This document shows positions 35,030 to 46,640 of a stretch of 64,000 bases of DNA, piece by piece (the first letter of the stretch is position 1; every line of letters starts with the position of its first letter). This stretch comes from Desmodus rotundus (Eukaryota > Chordata > Mammalia > Chiroptera > Phyllostomidae): the NCBI RefSeq assembly GCF_022682495.2, contig NC_071390.1, positions 166,867,220 through 166,931,219 on the forward strand, written 5' to 3'. The position numbers and the translations under genes are program-made. The notes beneath the pieces are model-generated. The model worked only from the letters and a program-made list of their open reading frames with translations, was not told where the DNA came from and did not search any database.

Positions 35030-35435
35030 TAGGCACAAAAATGGCAGCAGGTCACTGGGCTTTTCACATGCTAGTTCCTTTTCTTGGAATGTCCTGATGG
35101 CTCCCACCTCCACCACCCCTTCTCCACCTGCCCATCCTCGACCCCCTCATCCCGCAAATCTCTTTCCAAGAGGCTAAGTTCAGGGACATCTCCTCGTGAC
35201 CACCTCTTCCAGGCCAGATGTCTGTCTGCTATGCTCCCTCACGCCCCCACCCAGTGATTGCTCTGTCCTGCACTTGACCTGCTGTGTGGTGACCACCTGC
35301 CTCCTGCTCGTTCATTTTCACTACACTGTGACCTTCTGGAAGGAGGTACTGGCTTTTTCTGTGTGTACACGCAGGGCCACACCCCAGGGCCTTGAAATGT
35401 AGTTGAAGCTTGACAAGTATATGTTGACTGGGTAT
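35030..35435 (+). repeat. L2 LINE 3' fragment
   Basis: GGCTTTTCACATGCTAGTTC, CCTTTTCTTGGAATGTCCTG, ACACTGTGACCTTCTGGAAG and GTTGAAGCTTGACAAGTATA follow the L2 3' end. Confidence 0.65.
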
Positions 35436-35439
35436 TTTT

Positions 35440-35770
35440 GATCCAACTTCTCCATTACAGATTCAAAGAGTGCTATATCTGAAAAATTGGCCCGTAATGT
35501 ATAGAAAAGAGGCCCAGTGATCTGCCCTGAAAATATTCAGCCTAAATGCTTGTAAAGGCTGTGCATGTAAATATCCCACCATGCTAAGCGTGTGGCGGGA
35601 CCAAGTAAACAGAGGCTGGTGTGGTATTATCGCCGTTATCTCCTTGGTGATGAATGATATTCGTGATAAAAGTAGCTCTATTTGGCTGCAGGAGGGGCCA
35701 GAGGCCAAGAGTTTATGACTTACCAAACCAGCGCTGCGGCCTCGGAGAAGTCCTGCGGACTCCAGCACTA
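35440..35770. promoter_or_regulatory. Candidate conserved non-coding element
   Basis: Repeat-free sequence of balanced composition with several factor-type words close together: AAGTAAACA (forkhead core, about 35605), CCGTTATCTCC (GATA core) and GATGAATGATATTC. This texture is typical of conserved enhancers. It is a guess from composition only. Confidence 0.3.
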
Positions 35771-37940
35771 CCGTCATCTGTGAATAGGAAGCAGAGCTCT
35801 GGTTAACCTCTGAAGCCTTTTCCAAGATCCTCTGAGTTTGCAGCAGGTGACCCAGCCGAAGCCTGTGGCCCTCATCCTACTTCCCTTCCAGGCGTCAAAT
35901 CTCAGGCTCCCCAAAGCTCCCAGGGTGACACCCGATCCTCTGCTAGTGTATGTTGTCCAGACACTTGTTTCCTTCGGGGCGAGGGCGTGGAAAAGAATCT
36001 TATGTGTGTCTGTATAAAGCGCGCTGCACACAGCACCTAAACAGATATGCAGTGTTGTCAGTGATCCGCAAACTGTACGGGGGAGAGCCAGTGAGCAAAA
36101 TGCAGGTCTGAAAAGTCTCCCGGAGTGGAGAAAATAATTCTTTTAAAGGCTGAGAAACTCTGATGTAGTCAACGGAAGACACTGGGAGGAGACTGGGGAA
36201 AGAAGCCATTGGAGACAGAACCTCTGCCTCCCCTCTGCCTCTGGACAGCATCGTGGCCTGGCCGCACCTCTGCCTGAATCTCGCACAGATGCTGCCCAGC
36301 CCCTGGGCTCCAGCTGCACTGGCTCCTGCCTGTCTGTTCCCACAGGGTGTGGGGGGCGGTGGCGGCAGCAGCAGCAGCAGCAGCCTGCGGCAGCTAATCC
36401 CTGAGTCTCCTCGCCACTCTGTTTGGCTTCTTAGCCCTTCCACCACTCACATCCTCGTTCCCTTGATTAAATCCCCCCTGTTAATAATGGGAGGGACAGA
36501 GGCAGCCCTACTTTATACTACTGTAAAAAAAACATTTAAAGAATTTGATTAAAATAGTTCAAAACTTTGAGAAGGAATAGCTGGCCCCAAATAAAGGGGT
36601 GGGAGGCAGAGCAGAGTGAAGACAGGAATAAGTGGTGTCTTCAGTTCTGGGGGACAGAGACCACATGTCACTTTGCTGGGTCTTCTAGGGCCCAGCACAG
36701 CGTCTCTAGATCACAGGGTGCATCCTAATTAACACTGGGTGGGTGACATGAGGTGGGGCAGGTGGGTCTGAGGTCCAGGGTGTGTCGACCCAGACCACTG
36801 GCTCCCCTAGAGCCTCTCCATTCAATTGTCCCCAAGCCCCACTCACGACCCCTTCCCTTTCCTCCCTGGACAGATGCAAGACTGCTGTTAAAAGAATTCC
36901 AGGTGTCTATTGTCTGTGTTCTTGTTTACCACCATGAGGAGAAGTCCGCCTTCTCCTTTTTACTCATAAGGAAATCACAAAGTTCCGCAGGACAACTTAG
37001 CTTGCTTTTCATTGGTGAATTCATTCCCTCCTCTCAGGATTTTTTTAAAGGGGGGAGGGTGGGTCCTTTCAAAATCTATTCCCATTGCCACCAGGAGTGA
37101 CAGGCACAGTTTGGCTCCTTTCTCTTTCTCAGCCCCTGTGACCCAGCCACCGGCAAATGGGAGAACATGTGAAGACCAAGTGGGGAGAGAACAGAACCGT
37201 GGGGGGAGGGGGGAGGGAGAAGACAGACTTCCATCTGTGGGCTCAAAGACAGACCTGGCGACTGTGGATCATTTTTTTCTTTTTATTTGTATTCATTTAT
37301 TGGCTTATTTGTGCTTTCAGATTTGGTTCCAAATGGGGTGGGGAGGGGGACTTAAAGTTTATATCAGAAACGAAAGGGGAGAGGGAAATAGCAAAGACGA
37401 CATGTGGGAAATAGCAGAGAAGACGCAAACACACCCAGAGTTACCACTGGCGTTCTTCCGGTGAGCTGAGAGTAAGCATTCTTCTCATTCCGTTTTCTCA
37501 CGTTTTCTTCGCTTTCTACAGGACCATTCTTTGTTTGCTTTTATACTGCCAACAACCGAAATCCCTGTACACAAAACAAGAACCAAGATGTTGTCCTGTT
37601 TTTTGAAAAAAGGGAAAGACTAAACCAAAGTACAAACTGTGGCTATTGCTGAATGATAAGATCTGGGGCCATTTTTCCTTTTTTGCTCGTCTCTGATTTA
37701 CACATGTCAACGGGGAAAAGATATCAGGGCCCAGGAAGGAAAGGAGAGGCTGTGTGCGCCAGGCCCGCCCCAGGCCCTCCGTCACCCCGAGGGCCAGGAG
37801 AGATTCCTGTAGCTTCTCCTTCTCTCCCTTCATGGTCTCTGGGGCAGAAAACAACACTGTGACCTCTCAAGAGGACTTTACCTTTGTTCTCGTTTGGGAT
37901 CTAAAACCTTTCTTCCACGGGGTTTTTAAAATTCAGCCCA
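35771..37940. other. Unassigned intergenic DNA with G-rich stretches
   Basis: No exon is visible. A (GGC)n/(AGC)n run lies at 36357-36382, and G-rich runs that fit a quadruplex pattern at 37201-37217. Confidence 0.45.
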
Positions 37941-37949
37941 ACACATTCC

Positions 37950-38500
37950 TTTTCCCAATAGATTGTAGGGTCTTTGAGGGAAGGAACTATTGGCTAGTCA
38001 TTTTTATATCCCTCACAGTGTTTATCAAGTCACTTGTAACAAGTAACTGGTGTTTTGTTACTCATCCAACAAACCTTTATTCACTGAGCACCATCAACTT
38101 AGTGAGGTCCTGGGACCTCGCCCTAAGGGACTGACCCTTCTCGCCCCCATCTGTGCAGGACAAATGTGTTCATAATAATGACAACCCAAAGTGACAGCTT
38201 TGAAGCCGCATAGGCTGTGGAGGGTTAAAGGAAGCCTGGTATTTGTTGAGAACTAAGCTCAGGGGGCTGTCTCTCCTCCAGGAAGTCTTCCTGGCCCCCA
38301 CCCTGGCACCGGGGCACAGGACCATAAATATCTGCTTGCTTGGGCATCTCCCCACTGGTCCAAGGGGCCTGGGGCCACGGACCAGATTCCGTAGATACAG
38401 TAGCATTTCCAGTGTCTGGCACAGAGAAGGCTCCCAATACTGTACTTTCAGGAACCTCCAGCCCCTCCTCTGGCCACCCCTCCCAACTCCTACCGCAGCT
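37950..38500 (+). repeat. L2-like fragments
   Basis: GGTCTTTGAGGGAAGGAACT at 37970 and, separately, CCAGGAAGTCTTCCTGGCCC with CCAGTGTCTGGCACAGAGAA at 38277-38430 resemble two pieces of L2 3' ends. Confidence 0.5.
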
Positions 38501-39105
38501 CTGGGTTCTGCTGCACCCATCTGGGCTCTGACTTGAGGGGCTCCCCCTTATCCCCTCGGAGGCCTCCCATGCACCCAAATCCCCACCAGAACCGCACATG
38601 GAGAGTGGCGGTGCCCTCTGGATCAGAATCACTTCAGGCAATTATGTAAAATGCCCCCAAACCAACGGATTCAGTATTGGGAACCCAGAAATCTAAATTT
38701 TTCAGACATCATATATACAGAGAAGTTTAAGAAAGGATGAGATCAGATATATTTTCTGAAGGTGCCCGTCTCCCTCCCCATGATGCACTGTGGCCCTGAG
38801 ACACCTGTCAGCCAGGCAGAGAAGGGAAATGCCGACACACCTGTGCAGAATGTCATAAAGACAGCAACGGGCCGGGAACACGAACACCAGGGCCGGGAGG
38901 GAGCCAGAGGGTGAGGGCAATGACTGAAAGGGAAACTATTTCAGAGGGTGGACACGAACTGGACTGTAGGGCAAGAGTGACGTGAAGATAAGGAAGAGAG
39001 GGCAGAGAAAACTGCTTCGGAGAGAGCACTCATAGAGTCAGGCGAGCCCAGGACCTGCGGTGGGGGGGCCCCACCGCCCCACAAGGAGAGGGGCAGAGTG
39101 GGGCA
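38501..39105. other. Unassigned intergenic DNA
   Basis: CCTCTGGATCAGAATCACTT at 38616 suggests a hAT MITE (MER20-like) trace to about 38700. The rest is unassigned. Confidence 0.4.
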
Positions 39106-39109
39106 TGAG

Positions 39110-39250
39110 GATCTGCCTTCACCTCCGGCTCCCCAGCTGTGCCACACCGGTGGTCACCGTCACTCTCCCAGCCTGTGTTTTCCCACCTGTAAAATAAAGG
39201 TGATAATAGCGCCTGTGCTTCCCACTTTGCGGAGTGCTGGGTGAGACGAA
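39110..39250 (+). repeat. MIR SINE
   Basis: Forward MIR: GTGTTTTCCCACCTGTAAAA, TAAAGGTGATAATAGCGCCT, GGGTGAGACGAAGAATATGA. Confidence 0.7.
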
Positions 39251-39399
39251 GAATATGATACGGTAAAGGGCTTTGGTGGAGGTGTTATTCCTATTAGTGT
39301 CCAAACAGAGGGAGGCCCGGAGAAACCAGAGGCCAAGCAGCCACCCAGCATAGAGAGCATCAGGGCCAAGTCTCTCCAGCCGGAGTACCTTGTCTCACA

Positions 39400-39560
39400 T
39401 CACGGTCTCTACTTACTTACTGGCTGTGTGTTCTCGGGAAGGTTACTTAATTTTCTGCGCCTTTGTTTCTTTTTCTGTAAAAACACAGTGAAGGAGAGCT
39501 CCTAGTCCACAGGGTTGTTGGAGAATTAAATGGAGTACTGTTGATAAAGGAATTTAGGGT
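39400..39560 (+). repeat. MIR SINE
   Basis: Forward MIR: TTACTGGCTGTGTGTTCTCG, GGGAAGGTTACTTAATTTTC, GGGTTGTTGGAGAATTAAAT. Confidence 0.78.
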
Positions 39561-39769
39561 CTGATGTAGAGCAGTGTTTGTTAAAATACACTGTGGAGCA
39601 CACGAGCCAGGGTGGAGGGCCAGCTGTGAGGGAAGCCACAGGGATGGGTGTGGATGGGTCTTCCTGGAGGAGAACAGGCCACACCCTTTGCAGCTCCTCC
39701 TATACATTTCGGCACCTCTGATCCCCCTTCCCAAGAACATCTCCAGTTTACCGCTGCTATCCCTCCTGC

Positions 39770-39783
39770 CCACTAGAGGGAGC
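39770..39783 (+). promoter_or_regulatory. Weak CTCF-like motif
   Basis: CCACTAGAGGGAGC matches the CTCF core CCASYAGRKGGCRS at 13 of 14 positions. Occupancy is unknown. Confidence 0.35.
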
Positions 39784-40329
39784 CACTTGCCCTCCACCCA
39801 TCCAAGAGGGGCCTGACAGGTTAGGCCTGTGGGTCCTCCCTGTCCTCTCTGGGGACCTCGGCCTGACCCCTACTCTGGAGAAGACTGACTCTGGGGATTG
39901 GAGAAGGGACCCTCTCCTGGCCTCCTCAGGTCTCTTCCTCCTCCTCTCCAGGGCAGAGGCTGGTCTGGGGAGGCTGGCATTCAGGGCCAAGTGGTTATTT
40001 CCTTCTAGGGGAACAAAGAGGCCAAGAAATCACCTGGCGGAGGGTCGGGGCACAGCCTCTATAGCTGAGGGCCTCGGCTGGCAGCTCGGACTGCCCCTCT
40101 GAAATCCTCCCACCCAAGGTAAGTCAGCAGTCCAGTCAGCAACGCAGATGCCTTCTCTCCCCATAGACAGAGGCCTCCCTGGGCGTGACCCCTCAGGCAA
40201 GCCCGGCAGACAACTGCCCCTTCTGATGACCTGTAACTAACCCTGTTGGGCACAGGTCGCATGGGGCCGAAATGCTCTGGGCTCCTGGGGCAGCTCTGAG
40301 CAACTCTCTCCTGGGCCTGTGGCTGCTTA

Positions 40330-40445
40330 GAGGAAGAGAAAGAGAACCGGGGGAGGAGGAAAAATGAGGAAGAGTGGGGAGGCAGGGAGCGAGGGAAAAC
40401 GGAGGGAGGGAGAGAGGGAGGGAGAGAGGAGGAGAGAGGAGAATT
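40330..40445 (+). repeat. Polypurine (GA-rich) tract
   Basis: About 115 bp almost wholly of A and G on the plus strand, with GAGGGAGGGAGAGAGG-type units. Such tracts can form triplex DNA. Confidence 0.8.
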
Positions 40446-40914
40446 GGTGCGTTCCTTGCGATGCCGTCCTGCTTGCTAGAGTGGCGCATCAATTTTCAAG
40501 TCTCCGATATTTCATGAATTTCATTCTGGGACTCTCAGGCCCAATATTTCAAATCACCCCTTAATTAACTAACTTCCCTCAGGTGTCCCTGAACACCTCC
40601 GACCTGCGCTGAAACCCTGCCTTTCGGGCTCCGGAAGACACCCTCCCGCTCCTCACCCACTGCCCTCAATCTGGGAGCGTGCTCTCCTGTGAAGACCGGC
40701 GTGGGCTTCAGTTTGCCTGCAGAATCATCCGGTACTCAGGCGAGAGCGCTCCGCTTATTTCTGCTTAATCACTGGAGAGGCTTCAAGCGCTGCAGGAGGA
40801 CTAAGGAAAACACTGTCTTCCTCTCCTGGAACTCTTCCCCTTCCCAGGTAGCAGGAAGTCTGAGGACAAAGGCCAGAAGCAAAGGCTTTTCTCCCCTCAG
40901 CTCATCTACACTCT

Positions 40915-40935
40915 GGGGGACGGGGTGGGGTGGGG
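40915..40935 (+). other. G-quadruplex-type motif
   Basis: Four G-runs (5, 4, 4, 4) separated by AC, T and T, within 21 bp. This fits the strict G3+N1-7 rule with very short loops. Confidence 0.7.
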
Positions 40936-42659
40936 ATGCTTCTGAGGGTTGTTGCTGCCTTTACCAAAAGCAAAAACCCACTGCAGGGTTTCAAGCATTT
41001 CACAGCAGGGGGACGAGAGTAAGGCTACTCCAAATAACTCCACACGACAAAGGCATTTACGGAAATATCCACACAGGTTGGCCATGGGTCCTGACGAGAA
41101 AAACCAAAATCAGAACCTCCATCAGAACCCCCCACCCCCACATGCATGCAGTTTTTCTCTGCCTCCTCCCGCCCATCTGAAAATAGAATGAGAACTCCGT
41201 GTGGCATTCGGGGAGGAAAAGACAGAACCCTGGGAGTGCTGGAAGGTGGCTGGGTCCATCCTGGCCTTGCCACCTTTCATCAATGAGAGCCACGGGGTGC
41301 CTCTGCACAGGGTGCTACCCCCTGCCTCGCACCCACACTGAGCACCAAGCAGCTGCTCTGCAAGTAGCCAGGTGGCTGTCAATCAGGCAAAGAAACCCCG
41401 CCCCACCCTGTACTTACCTTCTAGTAGGGGAGCCAGGCAATTTACCAGTAAACAAACAGTCACATCACATAATTGCAGGTGGAGGCACATTCTAGGCAGA
41501 AATGCAAAGTGGGAGAATAGGGGAAGGTGCAACTAGGGCTGGGAGTGGGGGAGACTAATGCCTCTGCCAGAAGATGGATAGGCCTCTCCGGGGAGGGGCT
41601 TCTGAGCAGAGTGGACCCCTGATCACGGAGCGGGAGCCAGGCATGGAGACATCTCAGGGAGAAGGATCCAAGAAGAGGTGCTGTGAGAAGATGCAGGGAG
41701 AGGCAGGTGATGAGACCCCAGGAGCAGGCTGAGTCACAGCTGTTATTTCACAGACAAGAGACGGGGGGTCCCGGAGGTGACAGGGCTTGCCCAGACCGCA
41801 CAGCCAGTACCTGTTACCCAAAGCCAGGCCGCCTGACTCCGAGGTGCGTTACTTCCCACCGTCTCCTGTCACAGGACACACACAGACTGGTGTCCCTTAA
41901 TCCAAACCCTGAGCCCGCTGTCAAAGTCCAGAAGTCTCGGATTTAAGGATCTTCGTGCAGTGCAGTATGGTGTGGTCTGACACCCCAAGAGGACCTGGGA
42001 CAGCACACAGCCATGGAACGTACAACCACGGCGTGACACAAATACATTCATATTTCTGCAGCAAAACAGACTAATCTTCACTCTCAACGGGCAAATTAAA
42101 GAACTATTAATAGCCTCAATTCAGATGAGGTTTTGCCACCAATTCAGGTCACATTTTGATGCTAAGCGAGTTCCTGAAATAAGCAACAATTTCAGTTTGC
42201 GGAGCCTTTGGGATTTCCACTAACAGCATCAGGGCACAGTGTTACAACTTCTGAAAATGACAGCTCTGTGAAGACAGGCGGCAGAGGAGCCAGCTGGAAA
42301 CGAGGCCACCCCCATTCACTTCTTGGCATGGCCCAGACCTCGGGGTTTGCAGCCAAGGGGCCCAAGTACTCAGGATACAAACTTCCTCCTTGGCAAAGGA
42401 GCTACGGCAAGGGCAGAGGAGCTGGCAACACGCAGGGGAAAGGCGATGCTGAAGTCCAAGTCTGCGGCAGGGTTAGTTAGAAAAGGCTCCACAGAAGCCC
42501 AGCTTTATCCAATAAGCCACCCAAATGAAGGTGTTCATTTTGGCTTGTATTGTGCCCTTGCTAGATGGGGTTGGGTTTGAAAATGTGGCCAGAGGCAGAG
42601 AAGTTAAAGAAAGGAGAGGCAGAAAAATAGCTTTATTTTTATTTTTTTAAATCACCCTA

Positions 42660-42840
42660 GTGTTCTTCCTGTTTCAAATCCTCCAGGTGTGTCCCATCTT
42701 GTTTAGGGTAAAACCCACAGGCCTTAAAAAGGCCCTGGGACCCAGCGGTCTACCCCCTCTGCCTGCCCTTCTCCGCTGGCCCTGCCCACACCTTAGCTCC
42801 GGTTGCAGGTGCACAAACAAGAGAACTGCTGCCCTCTGCA
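42660..42840 (+). repeat. L2 LINE fragment
   Basis: CTTCCTGTTTCAAATCCTCC, GGGTAAAACCCACAGGCCTT, AAAAAGGCCCTGGGACCCAG follow L2. Confidence 0.55.
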
Positions 42841-42842
42841 GG
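42829..42842 (-). promoter_or_regulatory. Possible CTCF motif, reverse orientation
   Basis: CTGCCCTCTGCAGG matches the reverse CTCF core at 13 of 14 positions. It overlaps the end of an L2 fragment. Confidence 0.3.
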
Positions 42843-43175
42843 GGGTTCCAACCGTCCTTCAGCTAGCAAGCCAGGTTGGCCTCAGGAACCCCATCTCCTG
42901 ATGGGGACGCTCTCACATGGCACCCTCCCTGGGGTGTCCTTCCTGGGTCGTTGGGCCTGGGGAAGTACTGCCTGGTGACTCAGCGTCAGCCAGAAAGCCC
43001 ATGTTGTGCCTGGGCTCCCTGGATTGAGCCATTCCCATGGAGCACCCTCAGCGAGCCACAGGGCCCCAGCCAGGGGCAGCTCCCTCCTACCTTGAGGGGC
43101 TTCTCTCTGCCCACCTGGCCTCCAGGCCTGGGAGCCTTCTGCAATGGCCAGCTTGAGGCTAGTTAGACTTCTTAG

Positions 43176-43189
43176 CCACCAGGGGGCGC
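43176..43189 (+). promoter_or_regulatory. Strong CTCF-type motif
   Basis: CCACCAGGGGGCGC matches every position of the CTCF core CCASYAGRKGGCRS. It lies in a 150-bp stretch without recognised repeats. It would mark a chromatin loop anchor or insulator downstream of ANAPC4; binding itself is inference. Confidence 0.6.
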
Positions 43190-43339
43190 GATGGCTTCCA
43201 AACAGATACCCAGACTCTATCTCTTTCAGGGCTGCAGATCTTGAGTGAGGCTTTACAACCAGGCACCTGGGGGGTGCTACCTGCCCTCCAAGTTCCTACA
43301 CCAGATGGGTAATGAGCACAGCCCAACCGTAACGGGAGC

Positions 43340-43530
43340 AGGTGGTTCATGTCAGACATGTGCAGTGTATGACAGCGAATACACTGGGCCCCACCCCTCA
43401 CTAGCTGTGTGACCTTAGGCAAGTTACCTAACCTGTCTGGGCCTCTCCATTCTCCTTGGTACAAAGGGATTAATAATGCCTCCTTTCTCATGGGTCATGG
43501 GGAGTCCCGTGGGTGACTTGTTGTTTGAAC
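43340..43530 (+). repeat. MIR SINE
   Basis: Forward MIR: CTAGCTGTGTGACCTTAGGC, AAGTTACCTAACCTGTCTGG, then AAAGGGATTAATAATGCCTC. Confidence 0.85.
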
Positions 43531-43699
43531 AAGTTAATGCCCGCAGTGCTCAGTAAACAGAGTGGTTATATGGTGAGGACTCTGTTGAGGGCAGAGATGA
43601 CAGGCAGCCTGGGCCCCACCGGCTAGGGCTGGGAGGTGTGATGAGAGGCTTTGAAAAGGCATTGGAGTTGGGCTCTGCAGCAGATGCAGGAAAGGCAGT

Positions 43700-44200
43700 G
43701 GACGAAACTCTTCAGTCTTCTCAATTACGTGGGCACGTTTCTTAGACTCCTTCCCCCAGCTGCAGCCTGTCAGACATACCGATTTCCTTCTCTTTTCCAG
43801 GGGTGCTGTGTACTGTCATCTGCTCGGCCAGCTTCTGGCAGCGCACCATCATCCGCTCCCGCAGCTTCCGGAAACGGGCCAAACCAGGTGGCATGTGCCA
43901 CATGCCCACTGCCCAGAGCGAGACAAGCTGTAAATTAGCGCGGCGTTTAATGAAACATAAGCGGGCCATTGCACTAACTAACTTTGGAATTCAGGAGAGG
44001 GAAACGTACTGGTTTAGGAATCCGAGAAACCTCAGGCTCATGTTTTAATGGAATTGCTGAGCTGATTTGCAAATTCGTTCCTTCGATTTCCATCTCAGAT
44101 GGAAACTGCATCGTTACACTTCCTGCTCCTTCCCAAGACTGTCACCCCGCAGGTCCCTCTGACACACTGGGTAAGTAAACAGGGTCATTGGCATGGGGTG
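43700..44200. promoter_or_regulatory. Candidate conserved non-coding element
   Basis: Repeat-free unique sequence with words typical of developmental enhancers: GTAAATTAGC, TTTAATGAAACATAA, GGGCCATTGCAC and GCTGATTTGCAAATTCGTTC around 43930-44085. Short frames here lack protein features. Conservation must be tested. Confidence 0.35.
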
Positions 44201-44969
44201 CCCTGAGCGATTTTGTGTGAAAACACAAGATGTGCTTATTTTCTCGGCATTGTTCTCACAGTCCCTTGCCCACAGTTAAAGGGCCACGTGTGCTTTTCCA
44301 GTCTGGATTCCAGGGAGCCACACCATCTTTCTCGCAGGGCTCACAGCTGAACATGCTGTGTTCTGAATTAGTTTCCCTATAGCAACCTGCGAATCTGCCC
44401 TCTGCTTGGCCCATGTGTTCATTCTGAAGGTAATTTTCTCGGCCTCTGCCCAAGCTCACCTGCTCTCGATTTTCGGTGGGAGCTTTTAACCCCTGGAAAG
44501 CTTCAGACCAACGAGCTGTGAAGTCCTCCTGCTGAATTGGGACGGACAACGTCCACAGCACAAACGCAGCGGGCAGCTTCCCTCTGGGACCTTTCCGGGT
44601 AGAGAGCACAGTTTCTGTCTCTACCAGGCCTGACCACACACGAGAACCTCCTTGAGAGGTCACAGCATGTGTCAATGCCTGCGGGCAGTGCTGTCTTGGA
44701 CGAGACCATGAAAATCTCGGGGGTGAGATTTTGGGGTTCTGGCCCCAGCCCCACTGCATGCCTCACCGATGGCTGCAGAAGAGAGCATCGTGGCCCCTCA
44801 CAGCCTCCCTCGGAGCTGAGGGCGACTGGGAACGAAGGAGCCGTCATCACTGCCAGGGCCACAGAGACACGTGGCAGTCACTTCGCGCAAAAGGACTGCT
44901 CAGGAGCATGGCCACGGGCCAGGAGGGACAGCAGGGTATGGGATGACGCCATCCCCCAAAGGCATCACA
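44201..44969. other. Unassigned intergenic DNA
   Basis: Frames up to 167 codons on the minus strand and 140 on the plus strand overlap one another and show no domain. I regard them as chance. Confidence 0.45.
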
Positions 44970-45205
44970 CGCAGTGGCTAAAAGCAAGGGTCCCGCACCA
45001 GACTGCCTGGCTTCTCATCTCCATCCCATCCTTGCTGCCCGAGAACAAGTTAGGAACTTCAGTTCCTGTGCCTCAGTTTCTTCACCTGTGAAATGGGGGT
45101 GAGGCTAATAACAGCACTTACCTTGCAGGACTGTGGTGAGGCTTACTGAAATGAGTTCACCACGGGCCGTGCTGGCAATGGTGCCTGGCTCCTACTAGGT
45201 ACTCG
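44970..45205 (+). repeat. MIR SINE, nearly full length
   Basis: From AAAGCAAGGGTCCCGCACCA through GACTGCCTGGCTTCTCATCT, CCTCAGTTTCTTCACCTGTG, AATGGGGGTGAGGCTAATAA and AGGACTGTGGTGAGGCTTAC to GTGCCTGGCTCCTACTAGGT. Confidence 0.87.
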
Positions 45206-46484
45206 GCAACTCCTGCTACCTGGGACCAGATCATCGCCTTTCCCTGTCCAGCCATCCGGGATTCTAACATTCCACAGTTCCCCGCCTGCCGATCCATGTA
45301 CCCTGCCACTGTTTTATCACCTGCTCCAACCCCCGTGGCTTCTCTGCCTTGTCCTAAGGGTTTGACAAAACCCCAGCCCTGATTAAACCCAGCGCTCCCC
45401 CTGGTCCACCCCGACGCCTGAGCAGCCAGAGAAAAGGATGCCGTGAACCGCACTCACTCCAAGTTCATACTACAGGTCTCCAGCAGACGCTCCTGCCACA
45501 CTCCCTTGGCAAGCGCACTTCCACTGTGGGCCTCCGCCTTGCTCTCTGAGACCTGGGCACCCATCTCCTGGGGGAAACGGCAGTGCCGTCGCCAGTTTCA
45601 CCCCCGCCACCACATCCCCACGTGCTCCTGTTAAGACGGAAGAACCATCCTGCTCCTACCTGGGGCTGACCCTTCCTTTCGTCACGGGGTCTAAGCCCTT
45701 TTTGCCTTCTGGAGGATTTCACTCCCGTGTCCGTTCCCCCTTCTCTCTAGAACGGCCACCCCCCACCGCGTGGTGGACCACTCCCCTGGGAGTAGACATG
45801 TACCTCACATCACCAACCTTTTAAAGAGCCTTCTGATGCCCACGTCCTCCCCCACCCACCACCACTCTTGCAGCAAAACGCGTGGGGCGTTGCCTATGTT
45901 CGGGGTCCCCACTTCCTCTCACATCTACTCCACACACACTCTGACAGGGCTCCTGCCGCAACGCTCCTCGGGAGGATGCTGCCGGCATCACCATGGACTT
46001 CTTCTTGATACAGTACTTCTATCTTAAGTTCACAAAAAGGACCTTAAAAACTACATGGAGGCTGTGCGCGGGTTTGGGTTTCTGGCAGGCCCGCTCCCGT
46101 GTGTCTCTTGCTGCCCCGTGCCAGGGCAAGCTGTGGCCCTACTGCGTGCACTGAAGCAGGGTGCACAGTGGGGGGGGGATTACATGGAGGCTGAAACAAT
46201 GGGGATGCTGACTTTAAAGTCGAGGTATAAGGCTACCGCTGTTTGGCGGGAGCTGAGCTTGCAGTAGGTCTGTAATTGTTGTGTTCACCAGGCACAGGTC
46301 GGGACCAATAATGACAGTTTTCCAGTAGATAAAAGTAACCTGAACATCAAATAAGCACTTTTAAAAATTTGGAATACAACCCGTTGGTGAACAAATTCAA
46401 TATATTTTTATGACGTTAAAAAGTCAGGATAATTCATCCCTTGTATTTCAAGCCAATGTCCACTTCGCTGTAGATTTGGAAATC
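45206..46484. other. Unassigned intergenic DNA
   Basis: GC-rich to 46150, then AT-rich. No exon or clear repeat was seen. Confidence 0.4.
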
Positions 46485-46640
46485 CAATCAACAAATATTT
46501 ATTGAGCACCTACTATGTGCCAGGCACTATGCTAGGCACCTGTGTATAGGGAGGTAACCAAAATGAACATGACCTCTGATGTTACAGCGCTTGCAATCTA
46601 ATTTAGATAAGACACCAAGCACTCAATTAACACATTACTA
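46485..46640. repeat. Ancient dispersed repeat, family unresolved
   Basis: ATTTATTGAGCACCTACTAT, GTGCCAGGCACTATGCTAGG and GCGCTTGCAATCTAATTTAG are well preserved words of an old mammalian repeat. Confidence 0.65.

Larger units (their letters stand above)
39784..42655. other. Unassigned GC-rich intergenic DNA
   Basis: No exon with convincing splice sites or protein-like frame was seen. It holds a polypurine tract and a G-quadruplex-type motif, listed separately, and a MIR trace near 41745-41810 (GTGACAGGGCTTGCCCAGAC). Confidence 0.45.

Noticed and set aside
44256..44759. 167-codon minus-strand frame facing a 140-codon plus-strand frame
   Set aside because: Overlapping antisense frames without splice context or known domain are typical of GC-rich chance frames.
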